Shown here: piece after piece, positions 44,610 through 54,535 of the stretch
Numbering within the stretch: position 1 is the stretch's first letter
How the letters are laid out: each line of letters begins with the position of its first letter
DNA from: Proteus cibi
GTDB lineage: Bacteria; Pseudomonadota; Gammaproteobacteria; Enterobacterales; Enterobacteriaceae
Direction of reading: 5' to 3'
Assembly: GCF_003144405.1 (NCBI RefSeq)
Contig: NZ_PENW01000016.1
Span: 124,001 to 188,000, forward strand
DNA length: 64,000 bases
Notes under the pieces: generated by a model
What the model was told of the DNA's origin: nothing
What the model saw: the letters and a program-made list of their open reading frames with translations, nothing else
The model's database searches: none
Program-made: the position numbers and the translations under genes

Positions 44610-46010
44610 ATGTCATTTTCTAAATCTATGCTTGCGTTGGCTGTAATGGCTGTCTCCTTTTCTAGTTATGCAGCAAAACAGGCTGATTTGATGATAGTTG
44701 ACGGCACTGTTCTGACTATGGACCAACAAAATAAAATCATTGAACAGGGTACTGTTGTCGTAAAAGAAAATAAGATTATTGCCGTTGGTGGCCCTGAGCT
44801 TTCTAAAGAATATCAAGCTAATAAAGTATTAGATGTTGATGGTGATATTGTGATGCCGGGTTTAATTAACACTCATACTCATGGTTCGATGACGGTATTT
44901 CGTTCATTAGCTGATGATGTGCCAGACAGACTCCACCGTTATATTTTCCCACTTGAGAGCAAAATGGTGTCTCGTGAAATGGTCAGAGTAGGGGCTGATC
45001 TTGCAAATATCGAAATGGTAAAAGGTGGCGTAACAACTTACGTTGATATGTATTATTTCGAAGATGAAGTCGCTAAAACCGTTGATAAAATGGGTAATCG
45101 CGCAGTATTAGGAGAATCGGTGATTAATTTCCCTGTTGCTGATGCAAAAACACCAGAAGAAGGTATTCAGTACGCAGTAAACTTTATTAAAGAATATAAA
45201 GATCATCCTCGTATTATCCCTGCATTTGCACCACATGCGCCTTACACAAATACTACAGAAAACCTTCAGAAAATTGCTAAATTATCAATTGAACTTGATG
45301 TTCCCGTTATGATCCATTTAGCTGAAACGGATCGTGAGCAAGAAGAAATTGCTAAACGTACTGATGGTAAAAGTCCCGTTCAATATATGGCAGATATCGG
45401 CGCATTAAATAATAAAGTTATCGCAGCGCATGCAATTATGGTTGATGACAAAGATATTGATTTGCTGAAAAAGTATGATGTTGGTGTCGCTCATAATATC
45501 AGTGCAAATACTAAATCAGCGAAAGGTGTAGCGCCTGTCGTCACGATGCTAGAAAAAGGGGTTCGTGTGGGTTTAGGAACGGATGGTCCAATGTCAAGTA
45601 ATACCCTAACGACCATGAATGAGCTAAATCTTGTGGGTAAAATCCATAAACTAGAGAATAAAGATCGCGCTGCTATGCCACCATTAACCGTTGTAGAGCT
45701 GGCAACAATGGGTTCAGCAAAAGTATTACATATGGAAGATAAATTGGGCTCTTTAGAATCAGGCAAACTTGCTGATATTATCGTTGTTGATACTAAATCA
45801 CCTAACATGGTGCCGATGTATAGCCCTTATGCCGCATTAGTTTATGGTGCAAACGGAAGCAATGTTCGCCATACCATTGTTGATGGAAAAATCTTAATGG
45901 AAGATCGCCAATTATTAACAGTTGATGAAAAAGCCATTATTAAAGAAGCGCAAGATTTCTCGAATAAAGTTCGTAAAACAGTTATCGACAGTGGCGAAGT
46001 AGTTAAATAA
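44610..46010 (+). CDS. Secreted amidohydrolase (SAH/MTA-deaminase-like family)
   Basis: A protein of 466 residues. A signal peptide (MSFSKSMLALAVMAVSFSSYAA) precedes an amidohydrolase barrel like those of the TrzA/AtzB/S-adenosylhomocysteine deaminase group. Metal ligands are NTHTHGSMTVF (HxH), VMIHLAETDREQEE, a His in IAAHAIMVDD, and the Asp of GLGTDGPMSSNT. Cytoplasmic relatives deaminate SAH, methylthioadenosine or guanine. Here the signal peptide puts it in the periplasm. The ATG at 44607 directly precedes the chosen start; AGAGG is better spaced to 44610. Confidence 0.85.
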   Translation: MSFSKSMLALAVMAVSFSSYAAKQADLMIVDGTVLTMDQQNKIIEQGTVVVKENKIIAVGGPELSKEYQANKVLDVDGDIVMPGLINTHTHGSMTVFRSLADDVPDRLHRYIFPLESKMVSREMVRVGADLANIEMVKGGVTTYVDMYYFEDEVAKTVDKMGNRAVLGESVINFPVADAKTPEEGIQYAVNFIKEYKDHPRIIPAFAPHAPYTNTTENLQKIAKLSIELDVPVMIHLAETDREQEEIAKRTDGKSPVQYMADIGALNNKVIAAHAIMVDDKDIDLLKKYDVGVAHNISANTKSAKGVAPVVTMLEKGVRVGLGTDGPMSSNTLTTMNELNLVGKIHKLENKDRAAMPPLTVVELATMGSAKVLHMEDKLGSLESGKLADIIVVDTKSPNMVPMYSPYAALVYGANGSNVRHTIVDGKILMEDRQLLTVDEKAIIKEAQDFSNKVRKTVIDSGEVVK

Positions 46011-46035
46011 AAATCGATAACACTATTTTTATCCT

Positions 46036-46064
46036 AGGCAGTTTGATTTTAAACTGCCTTTTTT
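46036..46064 (+). terminator. Terminator after the amidohydrolase gene
   Basis: AGGCAGTTT-GATTTT-AAACTGCCT followed by TTTTT. Confidence 0.88.
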
Positions 46065-46350
46065 ATTGTTTATTACTGAATGTTTTCTCTTATATTAATC
46101 TAAACAAGACTATATAAAGCTAACAAAAGCTAAATATCTCTCCCATCATTAAGATAATCCTTATTATTTATAATAATCATTCTATTAAAAACGCTAACAT
46201 ACTGTTTTATTTGTTTTTTTAGACTTAATACCTATTAGATCTTTAAGTTTATTCTGTTATCTAATTTATTAGAGATGCAATATTATCTAACTATGCTTTT
46301 TCAACAGTGCATCTTTATTTTACCGTTCTCACAAATACTGCTCATCAACT
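46065..46350. other. AT-rich intergenic region
   Basis: About 285 AT-rich bases after the terminator, upstream of the DUF4139 gene. I see no ORF or dyad that stands out. Confidence 0.35.
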
Positions 46351-48012
46351 ATGGATAGAATGAAAATGATGATTAAACCCAATAAATTAACATTATCGCT
46401 TATTACATTATCTATTATTAGTTCAACCAGTGCTTTTGCTAATGAAATCAATTCGGTAGAGCTCAATAAACCACTTAATTATGATATAAAACTCGACCAA
46501 GCAACTATTTTTTTACGAGGTGCTGAGCTCGATAATAACGTAACGCTCAATTTACCCACGGGGCAGAGTGAAGTTGTCTTATCTAATGTTGCAAACAATA
46601 TTGATCCTAAAAGCTTATCAATTAGTATTGATAATGACGATGTGATTATTAACACCATTAACGTTAAAAAAATTCCTATTCCCCCTAATTATCCCTCTGC
46701 AATTGTCGCATTGATGGAAAAGCAGAAAGAGATTAATAAAAGAATTGAAGTATTAAATATTAATATTAATGTGGGTGATGAACAGATTGCCTTACTAAAA
46801 GATCAATCCTTTTTTGGTCATGACGAAACTCAGTCATTAGAACACTCATCACAAAAGTTTGATTTTATTAGCCAAAAAATGACGTCTATTCTAAATCAAC
46901 AAAAAATAGCACGCGAAGAAATCGCTGAACTAACAGAACAATTTGAAGAATTAAGTCGAAAATTAGAAATTGATATGCCTATTATTGCAGAAGAGAAAAC
47001 ACAAATTGTTTTATCTTTAGGCGCATCAAAAAATCTAACCAGTAAAATGCGTATTTCTTATATCACACCAGATGCTGGATGGTCACCCGCTTATGATATT
47101 CGAAGTCAAGGAATGGATAAGCCGATATTGCTCACCTACAAGGCGGATGTTATTCAAAATACAGGCCTAAACTGGGATAAAGTAAAACTGGTTTTAACAT
47201 CCACAAATCCATCCTTAAATATTACTGCACCAACGTTATCACCATGGTATCTCGCTCTTTACAATGATAATGCGAAATTTAGAAGTAAAAGTATGAATAT
47301 GGAGATGGCTTCAGCACCGTCTCCCACAATAATGAGAGAAGAAAGCCATGAAAAACAATTAAATAAAGGCGTAACGCGATATGTAACAACCAATAATAAT
47401 GGTATTAATTTAAGCCATGCTATCGCATTACCTTACACTTTAAAAAATAGTACAGAGCCTAATACATTAGTGATTAATCAAAAAGAAGTTGTTGCCGATT
47501 ATCGCTATTTAGCGACGCCTAAATTAGTTGAAGAGGTCTATTTACAAGCTGAAGTGAAAGATTGGGAAAATTTAAATTTACTCAATGGTCGTGCAAATAT
47601 CTACTATATGAATAGCTTTGTTGGTAATAGTTATATTAATACTAATGAACTAACTGAATTACTTAACATTCCATTTGGAATAGATAAAAATATTCAAATT
47701 AGTCGTATTAACAATGAGAAAATAAGAAAAGAGCCGATCTTTATTGGTACAACGATTGAACAAAAAGAGAGCTATACCATTAAAGTAAGAAACACTTACA
47801 ATTCTCCTGTAAAAGTCACTATTTACGATCAATTACCACTTAGTCAGGAAAATAATATCAACGTAGCAGATGCGGTTTATAAAGATGGCGTACTTGATAA
47901 AGATACCGGCGAAATTAAATGGAATATCACATTAGGAGCAAAAGAGGAAAAATCATTGCCTCTAAACTATACCCTTTCTTATCCTAAAAATAGACAAGTT
48001 GTGGGGTTATAA
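46351..48012 (+). CDS. Secreted DUF4139/DUF4140 protein (mucoidy inhibitor MuiA-like)
   Basis: A protein of 553 residues. After a signal peptide (LSLITLSIISSTSAFA) there is a DUF4140-like N-terminal domain (DQATIFLRGAELDNNVTLNL), a long charged helix (about residues 120-225) and a C-terminal DUF4139 domain (about 225-550). The C-terminal domain includes SYITPDAGWSPAYDIRSQGM, TYKADVIQNTGLNWD and VTIYDQLPLSQENNI. The family includes MuiA, named for a mucoidy effect in Acinetobacter, but the biochemical role is unknown. Several in-frame ATGs within the first 10 codons leave the exact start open. Confidence 0.82.
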   Translation: MDRMKMMIKPNKLTLSLITLSIISSTSAFANEINSVELNKPLNYDIKLDQATIFLRGAELDNNVTLNLPTGQSEVVLSNVANNIDPKSLSISIDNDDVIINTINVKKIPIPPNYPSAIVALMEKQKEINKRIEVLNININVGDEQIALLKDQSFFGHDETQSLEHSSQKFDFISQKMTSILNQQKIAREEIAELTEQFEELSRKLEIDMPIIAEEKTQIVLSLGASKNLTSKMRISYITPDAGWSPAYDIRSQGMDKPILLTYKADVIQNTGLNWDKVKLVLTSTNPSLNITAPTLSPWYLALYNDNAKFRSKSMNMEMASAPSPTIMREESHEKQLNKGVTRYVTTNNNGINLSHAIALPYTLKNSTEPNTLVINQKEVVADYRYLATPKLVEEVYLQAEVKDWENLNLLNGRANIYYMNSFVGNSYINTNELTELLNIPFGIDKNIQISRINNEKIRKEPIFIGTTIEQKESYTIKVRNTYNSPVKVTIYDQLPLSQENNINVADAVYKDGVLDKDTGEIKWNITLGAKEEKSLPLNYTLSYPKNRQVVGL

Positions 48013-48045
48013 TTTTTCTCATCTACATCTAAGCTGTAAAATAGA

Positions 48046-48067
48046 AAAGGGTGCAATTGCACCTTTT
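48046..48067. terminator. Terminator after the DUF4139 gene
   Basis: AAAAGG-GTGCAATTGCAC-CTTTTT: a perfect GGTGCAATTGCACC core with a T run; symmetrical, so possibly bidirectional. Confidence 0.75.
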
Positions 48068-48130
48068 TCTATTTTTAAAAGAGATATTTTTAGTCAACAC
48101 AGAAGAAAAAAATAAATAACAGTAAAACGT

Positions 48131-48280
48131 TTAATCAGTATTTTTATGCATAAACTGATGTAGTGTCGCTTCTGAAGCGTTTAAATCATTCGCTATTGCC
48201 GTTAAACCGGTTAAATGTAAGTCCACACCAAGAGGGTAAATTAACACTAAACAAAAGCTAAAAAGGATATATTTTGTCAC
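48131..48280 (-). pseudogene. mdtL: N-terminal relic of an mdtL-like MFS gene
   Basis: A minus-strand ORF of 49 codons begins with GTG at 48280 behind AGAGG. It reads TKYILFSFCLVLIYPLGVDL and then HLTGLTAIANDLNASEATLH. This matches the first 43 or so residues of E. coli MdtL (recalled start [20 protein letters not shown], and IAADLNASEAQLH). The match stops there, and the ORF ends six codons later. So an mdtL homologue was deleted down to its first transmembrane segment while its ribosome site survived. It could still be translated as a one-segment peptide. Confidence 0.72.
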
Positions 48281-48551
48281 CCAGCCACCTCTCAATTATT
48301 CTGATGAAGAGGCATTCTAGTCGTCAAAGAAACTGAAACCTAATGACAAAAAAGCAATCTCTAATTTCCATTTTGGAAATAATATCTTTATTCCATTATC
48401 AATATATGATGGCGTTCATGGCGTTATAGATTAACAACAATGAATTATTTTAATCTTAATAATCGTTGTGATATCAGATAAAGTTTAGCCAATCTACTGA
48501 TATACTCGTACTAATTTTTATTCTTTATTTTCATATTATAGAGATATTCCT

Positions 48552-49295
48552 ATGCCATGGACTTTTTCCCATCCTTCCATTGTTTTCCCCATAAAGCAGT
48601 CACGTATAGGAAAAAACCTGAGTTTACCCGCACTAATTGTAGGAAGTACTTCGCCTGATTTACTCTATTCTTTTGGTTTATATCAATCAGCAACAACAGC
48701 ACATGACTTATTAGGCTGGTTTTATACTGCATTTCCTTTTTGTTTACTGGTCTTTATTCTAAATTATTTACTACGAGATCCATTAAAGTGTGTATCACCG
48801 ATCCCTTTATATGAGCCGATAAAACCCAATATTCGAGCATTAAGCTTATTTGTTTTATCCCTATATATCGGCGCAATAACACATATTGTGTGGGATTCTT
48901 TTACCCACGAAACAGGAACTGCCGTCAGATTTTTTTCTGTACTACAAGCTCAATTATTACAAGGAATGACAGATAACCAAGAGATTGCTATTTATAAATT
49001 ATTACAACATTTAGGCTCTATATTAGGGCTACTTTATTTATGTTGGAAATATATTCAATATCAGCGCAAACAAGACTACCCAACACAAAAAGAAAACCGC
49101 CTTAAGTTATACCGTTTAATTGGGATTGGCTTTCTCTCTGGATTATGTGCTTTGCCTTTAGCTTTGCAATTCTCAAATAAGGGGCAGGGAATTAACATTA
49201 ACCGGTTTATTTTCCTTGAACTCTCTTTAGCCGTCCCTTTTTTCTTTGGCATAATGATAATCTTAGCAATAGGGTTATATCGTACTAAGAGATAA
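48552..49295 (+). CDS. DUF4184 membrane protein
   Basis: A protein of 247 residues with about six membrane segments. Histidine/aspartate pairs conserved in the family are visible: MPWTFSHPSIVFPIKQ, STSPDLLYSFG, AHDLLGWFY, ITHIVWDSFTHETG. These HxxxD-type motifs recall membrane metal-dependent hydrolases of the YdjM kind. Function unknown. Another protein with similar motifs (DUF6122) lies 4 kb away, at 53296-53709. Confidence 0.83.
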   Translation: MPWTFSHPSIVFPIKQSRIGKNLSLPALIVGSTSPDLLYSFGLYQSATTAHDLLGWFYTAFPFCLLVFILNYLLRDPLKCVSPIPLYEPIKPNIRALSLFVLSLYIGAITHIVWDSFTHETGTAVRFFSVLQAQLLQGMTDNQEIAIYKLLQHLGSILGLLYLCWKYIQYQRKQDYPTQKENRLKLYRLIGIGFLSGLCALPLALQFSNKGQGININRFIFLELSLAVPFFFGIMIILAIGLYRTKR

Positions 49296-49352
49296 GTAAT
49301 ATCGCTGGTTATTGCGCGATAAAAAGAGAATAAAATGATTAAAATAATAACT

Positions 49353-49385
49353 AAAAACCCCGTAATTTAAATTTACAGGGCTTTT
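49353..49385. terminator. Terminator between DUF4184 gene and mnmH
   Basis: AAAACCCCGTAA and TTACAGGGCTTTT form an imperfect stem between convergent genes; T runs on both strands. Confidence 0.65.
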
Positions 49386-49395
49386 CTTTAGCTAT

Positions 49396-50487
49396 CTACT
49401 TATTATTTTTAAACCATTGAATGATTTCTTCATAACTTCCTTGGTAAATAATTTTATCTTCCTTTTTGCTTAATTGATAACGATACATAGGATCGTAATA
49501 CTCTTTAAGTAAAGGGGTTAACCAAGAAAAATGAGCCTCTGTACTGGCGCCTTTTTTCTGTTTTTCTAGGGCATTATCTAGCAACTGAGTTAATTCTGTT
49601 GCTCTTTGAGAGCCCAATCGGCGACGAATAGCAAATAAACCATGGTGCAAATAATCACTGTAAGCTTGCCAGCCTTTCTCTTCGCCATACGCTTCCAGAT
49701 AATCATGTGTCATGCGATCAAAGTATTCTGCCTTCAAACGTTCTATACGTCGCTCGAAGGGATCATCAACAACAACTATTGAAGCCTCAACCATTTTTGC
49801 TCGTAAACATTCAGGTAATCCATTAGCACCAATAGCGCGACCTTCATCCTCAAGCACCCATCGTGTATATTTTGATGCTTTTTGCAACATTTCAACACCA
49901 AGATGGTTCTCAAAGGTGGCTTGAGGAAATTGATCTTCTACAGTCCGACCAAAAGACGAACCTCGATGGTGTGCAATACCTTCAAGATCAATACCTTCAG
50001 GTAACGAACGCACTAACGTCGTTTTCCCATTACCCGTGCATCCACCAATTAAGACAATAGGTCGTTGAACCAATTCATTGGTCATTTCAATGATAGTCTG
50101 CCTTAGCGCCTTATATCCACCTTCAATCAAGGGGTAATTTATACCTATTTCCTTAAGCCATTGCTGAACGATATGTGAACGCATTCCTCCTCGCGCACAG
50201 CAAATATAACCATTAGGAAATTGCTCACAAGCTTCACGCCAAGCTGCAATACGGCTATCACGAATTTCACCACTAACCAATTGATGTCCTAAATCGACGG
50301 CTTTTTGTGAGCCTTGTTGTTTATAACAAGTCCCCACAGCAGCTCGCTCTTCATCATTCATTAAAGGCAAATTAATCGCATTAGGGATCGATCCTTGATT
50401 AAATTCAATAGGCGCCCGCACATCAATAATAGGTGTGTTACTAGCAAGAAGATGTCGAATATTTTGAGCAGAAAACGCTGATTCCAT
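49396..50487 (-). CDS. mnmH: tRNA 2-selenouridine synthase MnmH (SelU)
   Basis: MnmH replaces sulfur with selenium at wobble 2-thiouridine in tRNA-Lys, Glu and Gln, passing through a geranylated intermediate. It has 363 residues, as in E. coli (364). The N-terminal rhodanese domain has [15 protein letters not shown] and the catalytic Cys in [12 protein letters not shown]. The P-loop domain follows at [13 protein letters not shown]. The frame extends upstream to 50634, but ATG 50487 is the homologous start. A divergent tRNA lies 247 bases away. Confidence 0.94.
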   Translation of the reverse strand: MESAFSAQNIRHLLASNTPIIDVRAPIEFNQGSIPNAINLPLMNDEERAAVGTCYKQQGSQKAVDLGHQLVSGEIRDSRIAAWREACEQFPNGYICCARGGMRSHIVQQWLKEIGINYPLIEGGYKALRQTIIEMTNELVQRPIVLIGGCTGNGKTTLVRSLPEGIDLEGIAHHRGSSFGRTVEDQFPQATFENHLGVEMLQKASKYTRWVLEDEGRAIGANGLPECLRAKMVEASIVVVDDPFERRIERLKAEYFDRMTHDYLEAYGEEKGWQAYSDYLHHGLFAIRRRLGSQRATELTQLLDNALEKQKKGASTEAHFSWLTPLLKEYYDPMYRYQLSKKEDKIIYQGSYEEIIQWFKNNK

Positions 50488-50733
50488 AATAAAAATTGTT
50501 ATATCTAGTCTGGCTGAAAGATTGACTACTATACTCTTAAGAACATGTGATGACACGCTCTGTTCGTATGTTTTTATTAAATTATAGTGTGCTATTTCTG
50601 ACAGATTAATTTTTCTAGAACAAAAAAAACACAACGACAGTCAGTCAATCCTGTGGCGTATTTTTCCTTTTTTATTCATCGTGAATACAATTTAGATGAT
50701 ATTTTTTGTTTATCACTTATAATCATACCATAT

Positions 50734-50805
50734 TCCAGAATAGCTCAGTGGTAGAGCATTTGGCTTCGGACCGAAAGGGCGCAGGTTCAACTCCTGCTTC
50801 TGGAT
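50734..50805 (+). tRNA. tRNA-Arg(UCG), atypical
   Basis: A full cloverleaf of 72 nt. Acceptor TCCAGAA/TTCTGGA is fully paired, D-arm GCTC/GAGC, anticodon stem TTTGG/CCGAA (one T-G pair) with loop CTTCGGA, a five-base variable region AGGGC, and T-arm GCAGG-TTCAACT-CCTGC. The anticodon TCG reads Arg CGA. Odd points: the first base is U, the discriminator is U rather than A/G, the D-loop lacks A20 (an ArgRS identity base in E. coli), and CCA is not encoded (the DNA reads TCCC). E. coli has no UCG tRNA. It may be a phage-type or specialised tRNA. Confidence 0.88.
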
Positions 50806-50892
50806 CCCTCATTAATAATAATTTCTATTGCTTGACTTCTTTCAAAGCAATCAACAATCATCTCGAATACCTCTCTTTATTGGGTGAATATC

Positions 50893-53205
50893 ATGGCTGA
50901 TAAACAAAACCTACTCCCCGTTGGACTTTCTTATGCACAATCACAATTGGCGAAAGTGTTAAGCCAACCCGAGATAAATAATCATAAAGTTCAACAATGG
51001 GAAGCGGTCTTACATCAGATACTGCAAGGACAAGCCACCTATGGCAGCCGAACACCATTCGAAAATATACCTACATGGATCACCCTCGAAGTTATAAAAG
51101 GAGGATTCGCTACAGGTCATTGGTTAGCTGGGGGAGAAATAACACCAGAAGAGCAACATTTATTAGATAAACTGCAAATAAAAACTTCACCTGAAAATCA
51201 GCGCTTAGCGTTAAATAGTTACTATTTAACAGATGAAGGAATGAATGTTCTTAATCAATGTTTAGATAATGAAAACTATCTGATTACAGTACCCGAAGAG
51301 AGTGTTTTACTCACTGTGGCATGGTTGATCAGAAATAAAGCACAAGCTTACGCAAGAGACTTGCTGGATATTATTTCTCCTTGGTTTTCAACATTAAGAT
51401 TTTACCCTCGCATTGTCGAACAGCCTGTCATTTCAGGCAGTACAGTCAGAGTGCAAGATCTCGATATAACCATTTACGATCTTAAAAGAATAAAACCGAA
51501 TAAACGCGTATTAGCACAAAAAGAAGCAGTAACTATTTGGCATCCTTTTAAAGTAAAAATGGTGGCATTACTTTCAGAAATTATTGATAAGCCATCGAGT
51601 AATGCCATTTCATCGTTATGGCGGCAATCGGCAAAAGAGCTTATTGCTGAGTATTCCCAATTACGCAAACGATATTTTCTTTGCAATAAACCTGTAAAAA
51701 ATAAAGGTGACTTTGCAAAACTGCGTCTTATTATTGAGCAATTATCTTTTGAGAAGAATGAGTTAGCTCTTCATCAAGCACAACATATTCGTGTTTTATT
51801 ACAACGTCATATCGAGAAGTATGGCGCACCAAACTCAGAAAAAAGCGATAGAAAACAAAAAACAAAACAAGATGATGTGCAATCACCATTACATTACACA
51901 TTAAGTCGAGTCATTTTAAACCGACTATCTAGCTTAGATATTAATAATGGTTTTGATGATAAAAAAATTGCCACAGAAGCTATTTCTGAAAATGAAGCAA
52001 ATCAATTTAACTTAACGCAAGGCTATCCTATTCCCAATATTATTACGTATAAAACAATGCGTAGTTTAAATACCACAGCAAGCCAGCTTATCGAGCAAAA
52101 GTTAATCACATCTTCAGAAGCGTTAAGTAATATTATTCCTCAAATTACAGCGGGTTTACGTGCCAATAGTTTATTGGATATTCCATTGCGCCATCTTTAC
52201 GAGAAAAACTATCGAGCATTTAAACAACGTCGCTCTTTGTTACTATTAGATTTACAACATCAAGTACAATTAGAAGAGCTCCCTTGGGTTGCGATTATTG
52301 ACAAGTTTCGTACAAAACAAATTTCCAACAAAACTATCTTTACGGAAGTATTAAATGAGTTTTTATTATTAAACTTTCGTTATTTTCCACATACGCAGTT
52401 ACCTAATCCTTTATTACAAGAATTAAATTCTCTGACATCTGAAATAGACCCAAGTATTAAATGGAGTGAAGAACTTGCCACAGATATATTTATGGGCATG
52501 TTCAGTAAGAAAATCGCGAATATATTGGTAAAAAATGCTGATTCAGTTTTGCCTTACAGCCTTTATTCACAATATTATAGAGTGGATTATTTACTATTAA
52601 AGCATGAATTATGTGCGGCTTTATCATCAGTAAATACCCAAGGGGGCGATCCTTATGCTACCTCTCGCGTGATCTTAAAATGGTGTGAAGAGAGAACAAA
52701 TGAAAAATTTGGCGCTTATTCGCCTGCAATAAATGGAGAATTACTTGAGCAATCCTACATATTAACAACCCATAATCTTAGTACTATTTTTAATGTTCTT
52801 GGTCTTGCTGACAAATTAAAGCCATTCTTGCTTGATATGTGTAAACAATGTTTGCAAGTCATCAATCGCTATCTACAGGCGCCTTATCGTGGTTATCACG
52901 CATCATTAATCACAATAAAAAATGCGGCTTACACATGGCGGCAATGTGTTTTTTATCTCTCTTATTTATCCCCAGAAGAACTGCAAGAATTTATTTTATG
53001 GGCAGAGAATTATATTGATACCCAATCTCAATATTTCAAAACATTATTTATGCCAATTTGGAATGGACTAATAACCGTAATAAATACACCAAATGACTAT
53101 AATTATGATGATAAAGCCTCACATCTTATTTTTTATGGGTGGTCTAAAAAACATTGGATGATGAAGACTATTTTAAACGCGAATGGCGAAGAAACTCGCG
53201 AATAA
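50893..53205 (+). CDS. Uncharacterised 770-residue protein
   Basis: I do not recognise this family. The protein is soluble, with no signal peptide or membrane segments, and mostly helical. An N-terminal part (about 1-150) ends in a possible winged-helix-like segment, LNSYYLTDEGMNVLNQCLDN. A basic, charged helical middle (about 220-330) includes LIAEYSQLRKRYFLCNKPVK, followed by a lysine-rich low-complexity linker (SEKSDRKQKTKQDD). The C-terminal 400 residues hold long helices with a late Cys (DMCKQCLQV). GGGTGA upstream supports the ATG at 50893; a GTG at 50884 is also in frame. It follows the odd tRNA by 88 bases and precedes a DUF6122 protein. Confidence 0.7.
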   Translation: MADKQNLLPVGLSYAQSQLAKVLSQPEINNHKVQQWEAVLHQILQGQATYGSRTPFENIPTWITLEVIKGGFATGHWLAGGEITPEEQHLLDKLQIKTSPENQRLALNSYYLTDEGMNVLNQCLDNENYLITVPEESVLLTVAWLIRNKAQAYARDLLDIISPWFSTLRFYPRIVEQPVISGSTVRVQDLDITIYDLKRIKPNKRVLAQKEAVTIWHPFKVKMVALLSEIIDKPSSNAISSLWRQSAKELIAEYSQLRKRYFLCNKPVKNKGDFAKLRLIIEQLSFEKNELALHQAQHIRVLLQRHIEKYGAPNSEKSDRKQKTKQDDVQSPLHYTLSRVILNRLSSLDINNGFDDKKIATEAISENEANQFNLTQGYPIPNIITYKTMRSLNTTASQLIEQKLITSSEALSNIIPQITAGLRANSLLDIPLRHLYEKNYRAFKQRRSLLLLDLQHQVQLEELPWVAIIDKFRTKQISNKTIFTEVLNEFLLLNFRYFPHTQLPNPLLQELNSLTSEIDPSIKWSEELATDIFMGMFSKKIANILVKNADSVLPYSLYSQYYRVDYLLLKHELCAALSSVNTQGGDPYATSRVILKWCEERTNEKFGAYSPAINGELLEQSYILTTHNLSTIFNVLGLADKLKPFLLDMCKQCLQVINRYLQAPYRGYHASLITIKNAAYTWRQCVFYLSYLSPEELQEFILWAENYIDTQSQYFKTLFMPIWNGLITVINTPNDYNYDDKASHLIFYGWSKKHWMMKTILNANGEETRE

Positions 53206-53227
53206 GATTAAGATATACATAACAATT

Positions 53228-53255
53228 AAATAGGCAAATAGATGGTTGCCTATTT
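53228..53255 (+). terminator. Stem-loop after the 770-residue protein gene
   Basis: AAATAGGCAA-ATAGATGG-TTGCCTATTT, ten-base arms, 23 bases after the stop, but only a short U-tract. Confidence 0.5.
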
Positions 53256-53295
53256 ACACTGTATAACGCTACCGATGATCAGTTTAGAGGCTTAA

Positions 53296-53709
<414 letters not shown>

Positions 53710-53857
53710 AAGGTTAAATCCAACACCACTAAATATATCAATAAATAGACTTGAGATCATTTGTCCGCAAATGGCAAAAACTGACATCAGCATGATTTCT
53801 TAAAAGAACAATTCGGTATAAATAGCGATTATCAACACAACAGTGAAAGAAAAATTA

Positions 53858-54334
53858 TCACAATAAATGGTTATCATCGCCAAAATAGTTATCAGCTAAC
53901 CACTGTGTTATGGTTTTAGCATTAATTTGATTGGCATGTAGCTTTTCAATCGCAAAATATTCAGGAAATGAGGCATCAGACTCATCATACTCTTTTTCGA
54001 GTAGCTCTAATTTAGCGAGCGCATTTTCATAGTTATCAAAAATGGCTTCAATATCACGATAGATCTGACCAAAACCTTCACTAAAACGCGAAACAATATA
54101 ATAAAAATCTGAAAGGGGAATATCACAACTAAAACTGTTTAATTTCACTTCTTCGATTTCTATCCACCGATCTTTTTTAATGAGTACTTTAACTAGATTG
54201 TCTTCGCCTTGATTCTCTTTAATAAATGTCGTTCTTGCTTTTTCAGCCGTATCTTCATTGTCAAAAGCACCTAAAATAAAATTAGGTCCCTCGTAACCCG
54301 AAATTCCTACTATACATAAGTGAATTGTATTCAT
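53858..54334 (-). CDS. Uncharacterised acidic cytoplasmic protein
   Basis: A protein of 158 residues, not recognised. It begins MNTIHLCIVGISGYEGPNFI, has IKKDRWIEIEEVKLNSFSCD in the middle and a Glu/Asp-rich C-terminal helix (NYENALAKLELLEKEYDESD). No signal peptide. The frame runs upstream to 54403, but the extra residues are basic and untypical, and the ATG at 54334 looks better. It is divergent from yegD. Confidence 0.6.
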   Translation of the reverse strand: MNTIHLCIVGISGYEGPNFILGAFDNEDTAEKARTTFIKENQGEDNLVKVLIKKDRWIEIEEVKLNSFSCDIPLSDFYYIVSRFSEGFGQIYRDIEAIFDNYENALAKLELLEKEYDESDASFPEYFAIEKLHANQINAKTITQWLADNYFGDDNHLL

Positions 54335-54535
54335 ATTTTTACGCTTTCTTGAGACAGACCTTTGAGGTTGTCTTAGAACCTTCCTTAATCTCATTTCAAG
54401 CATTATAAACCATTAATGTGCTAGATGACTTCGCTTATTTCTCTCTCTTTTAAGCCACATAATCTGGTGGTAATTACAAAAAGCTTGATGTAGAGTGCTC
54501 AGTCTTTTTTTAATGAAGTCTACTGGGGAGGCTGA

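Noticed and set aside
45491-45808. 105-codon minus-strand ORF
   Set aside because: Antisense frame inside the amidohydrolase gene; no ribosome site, low-quality composition.
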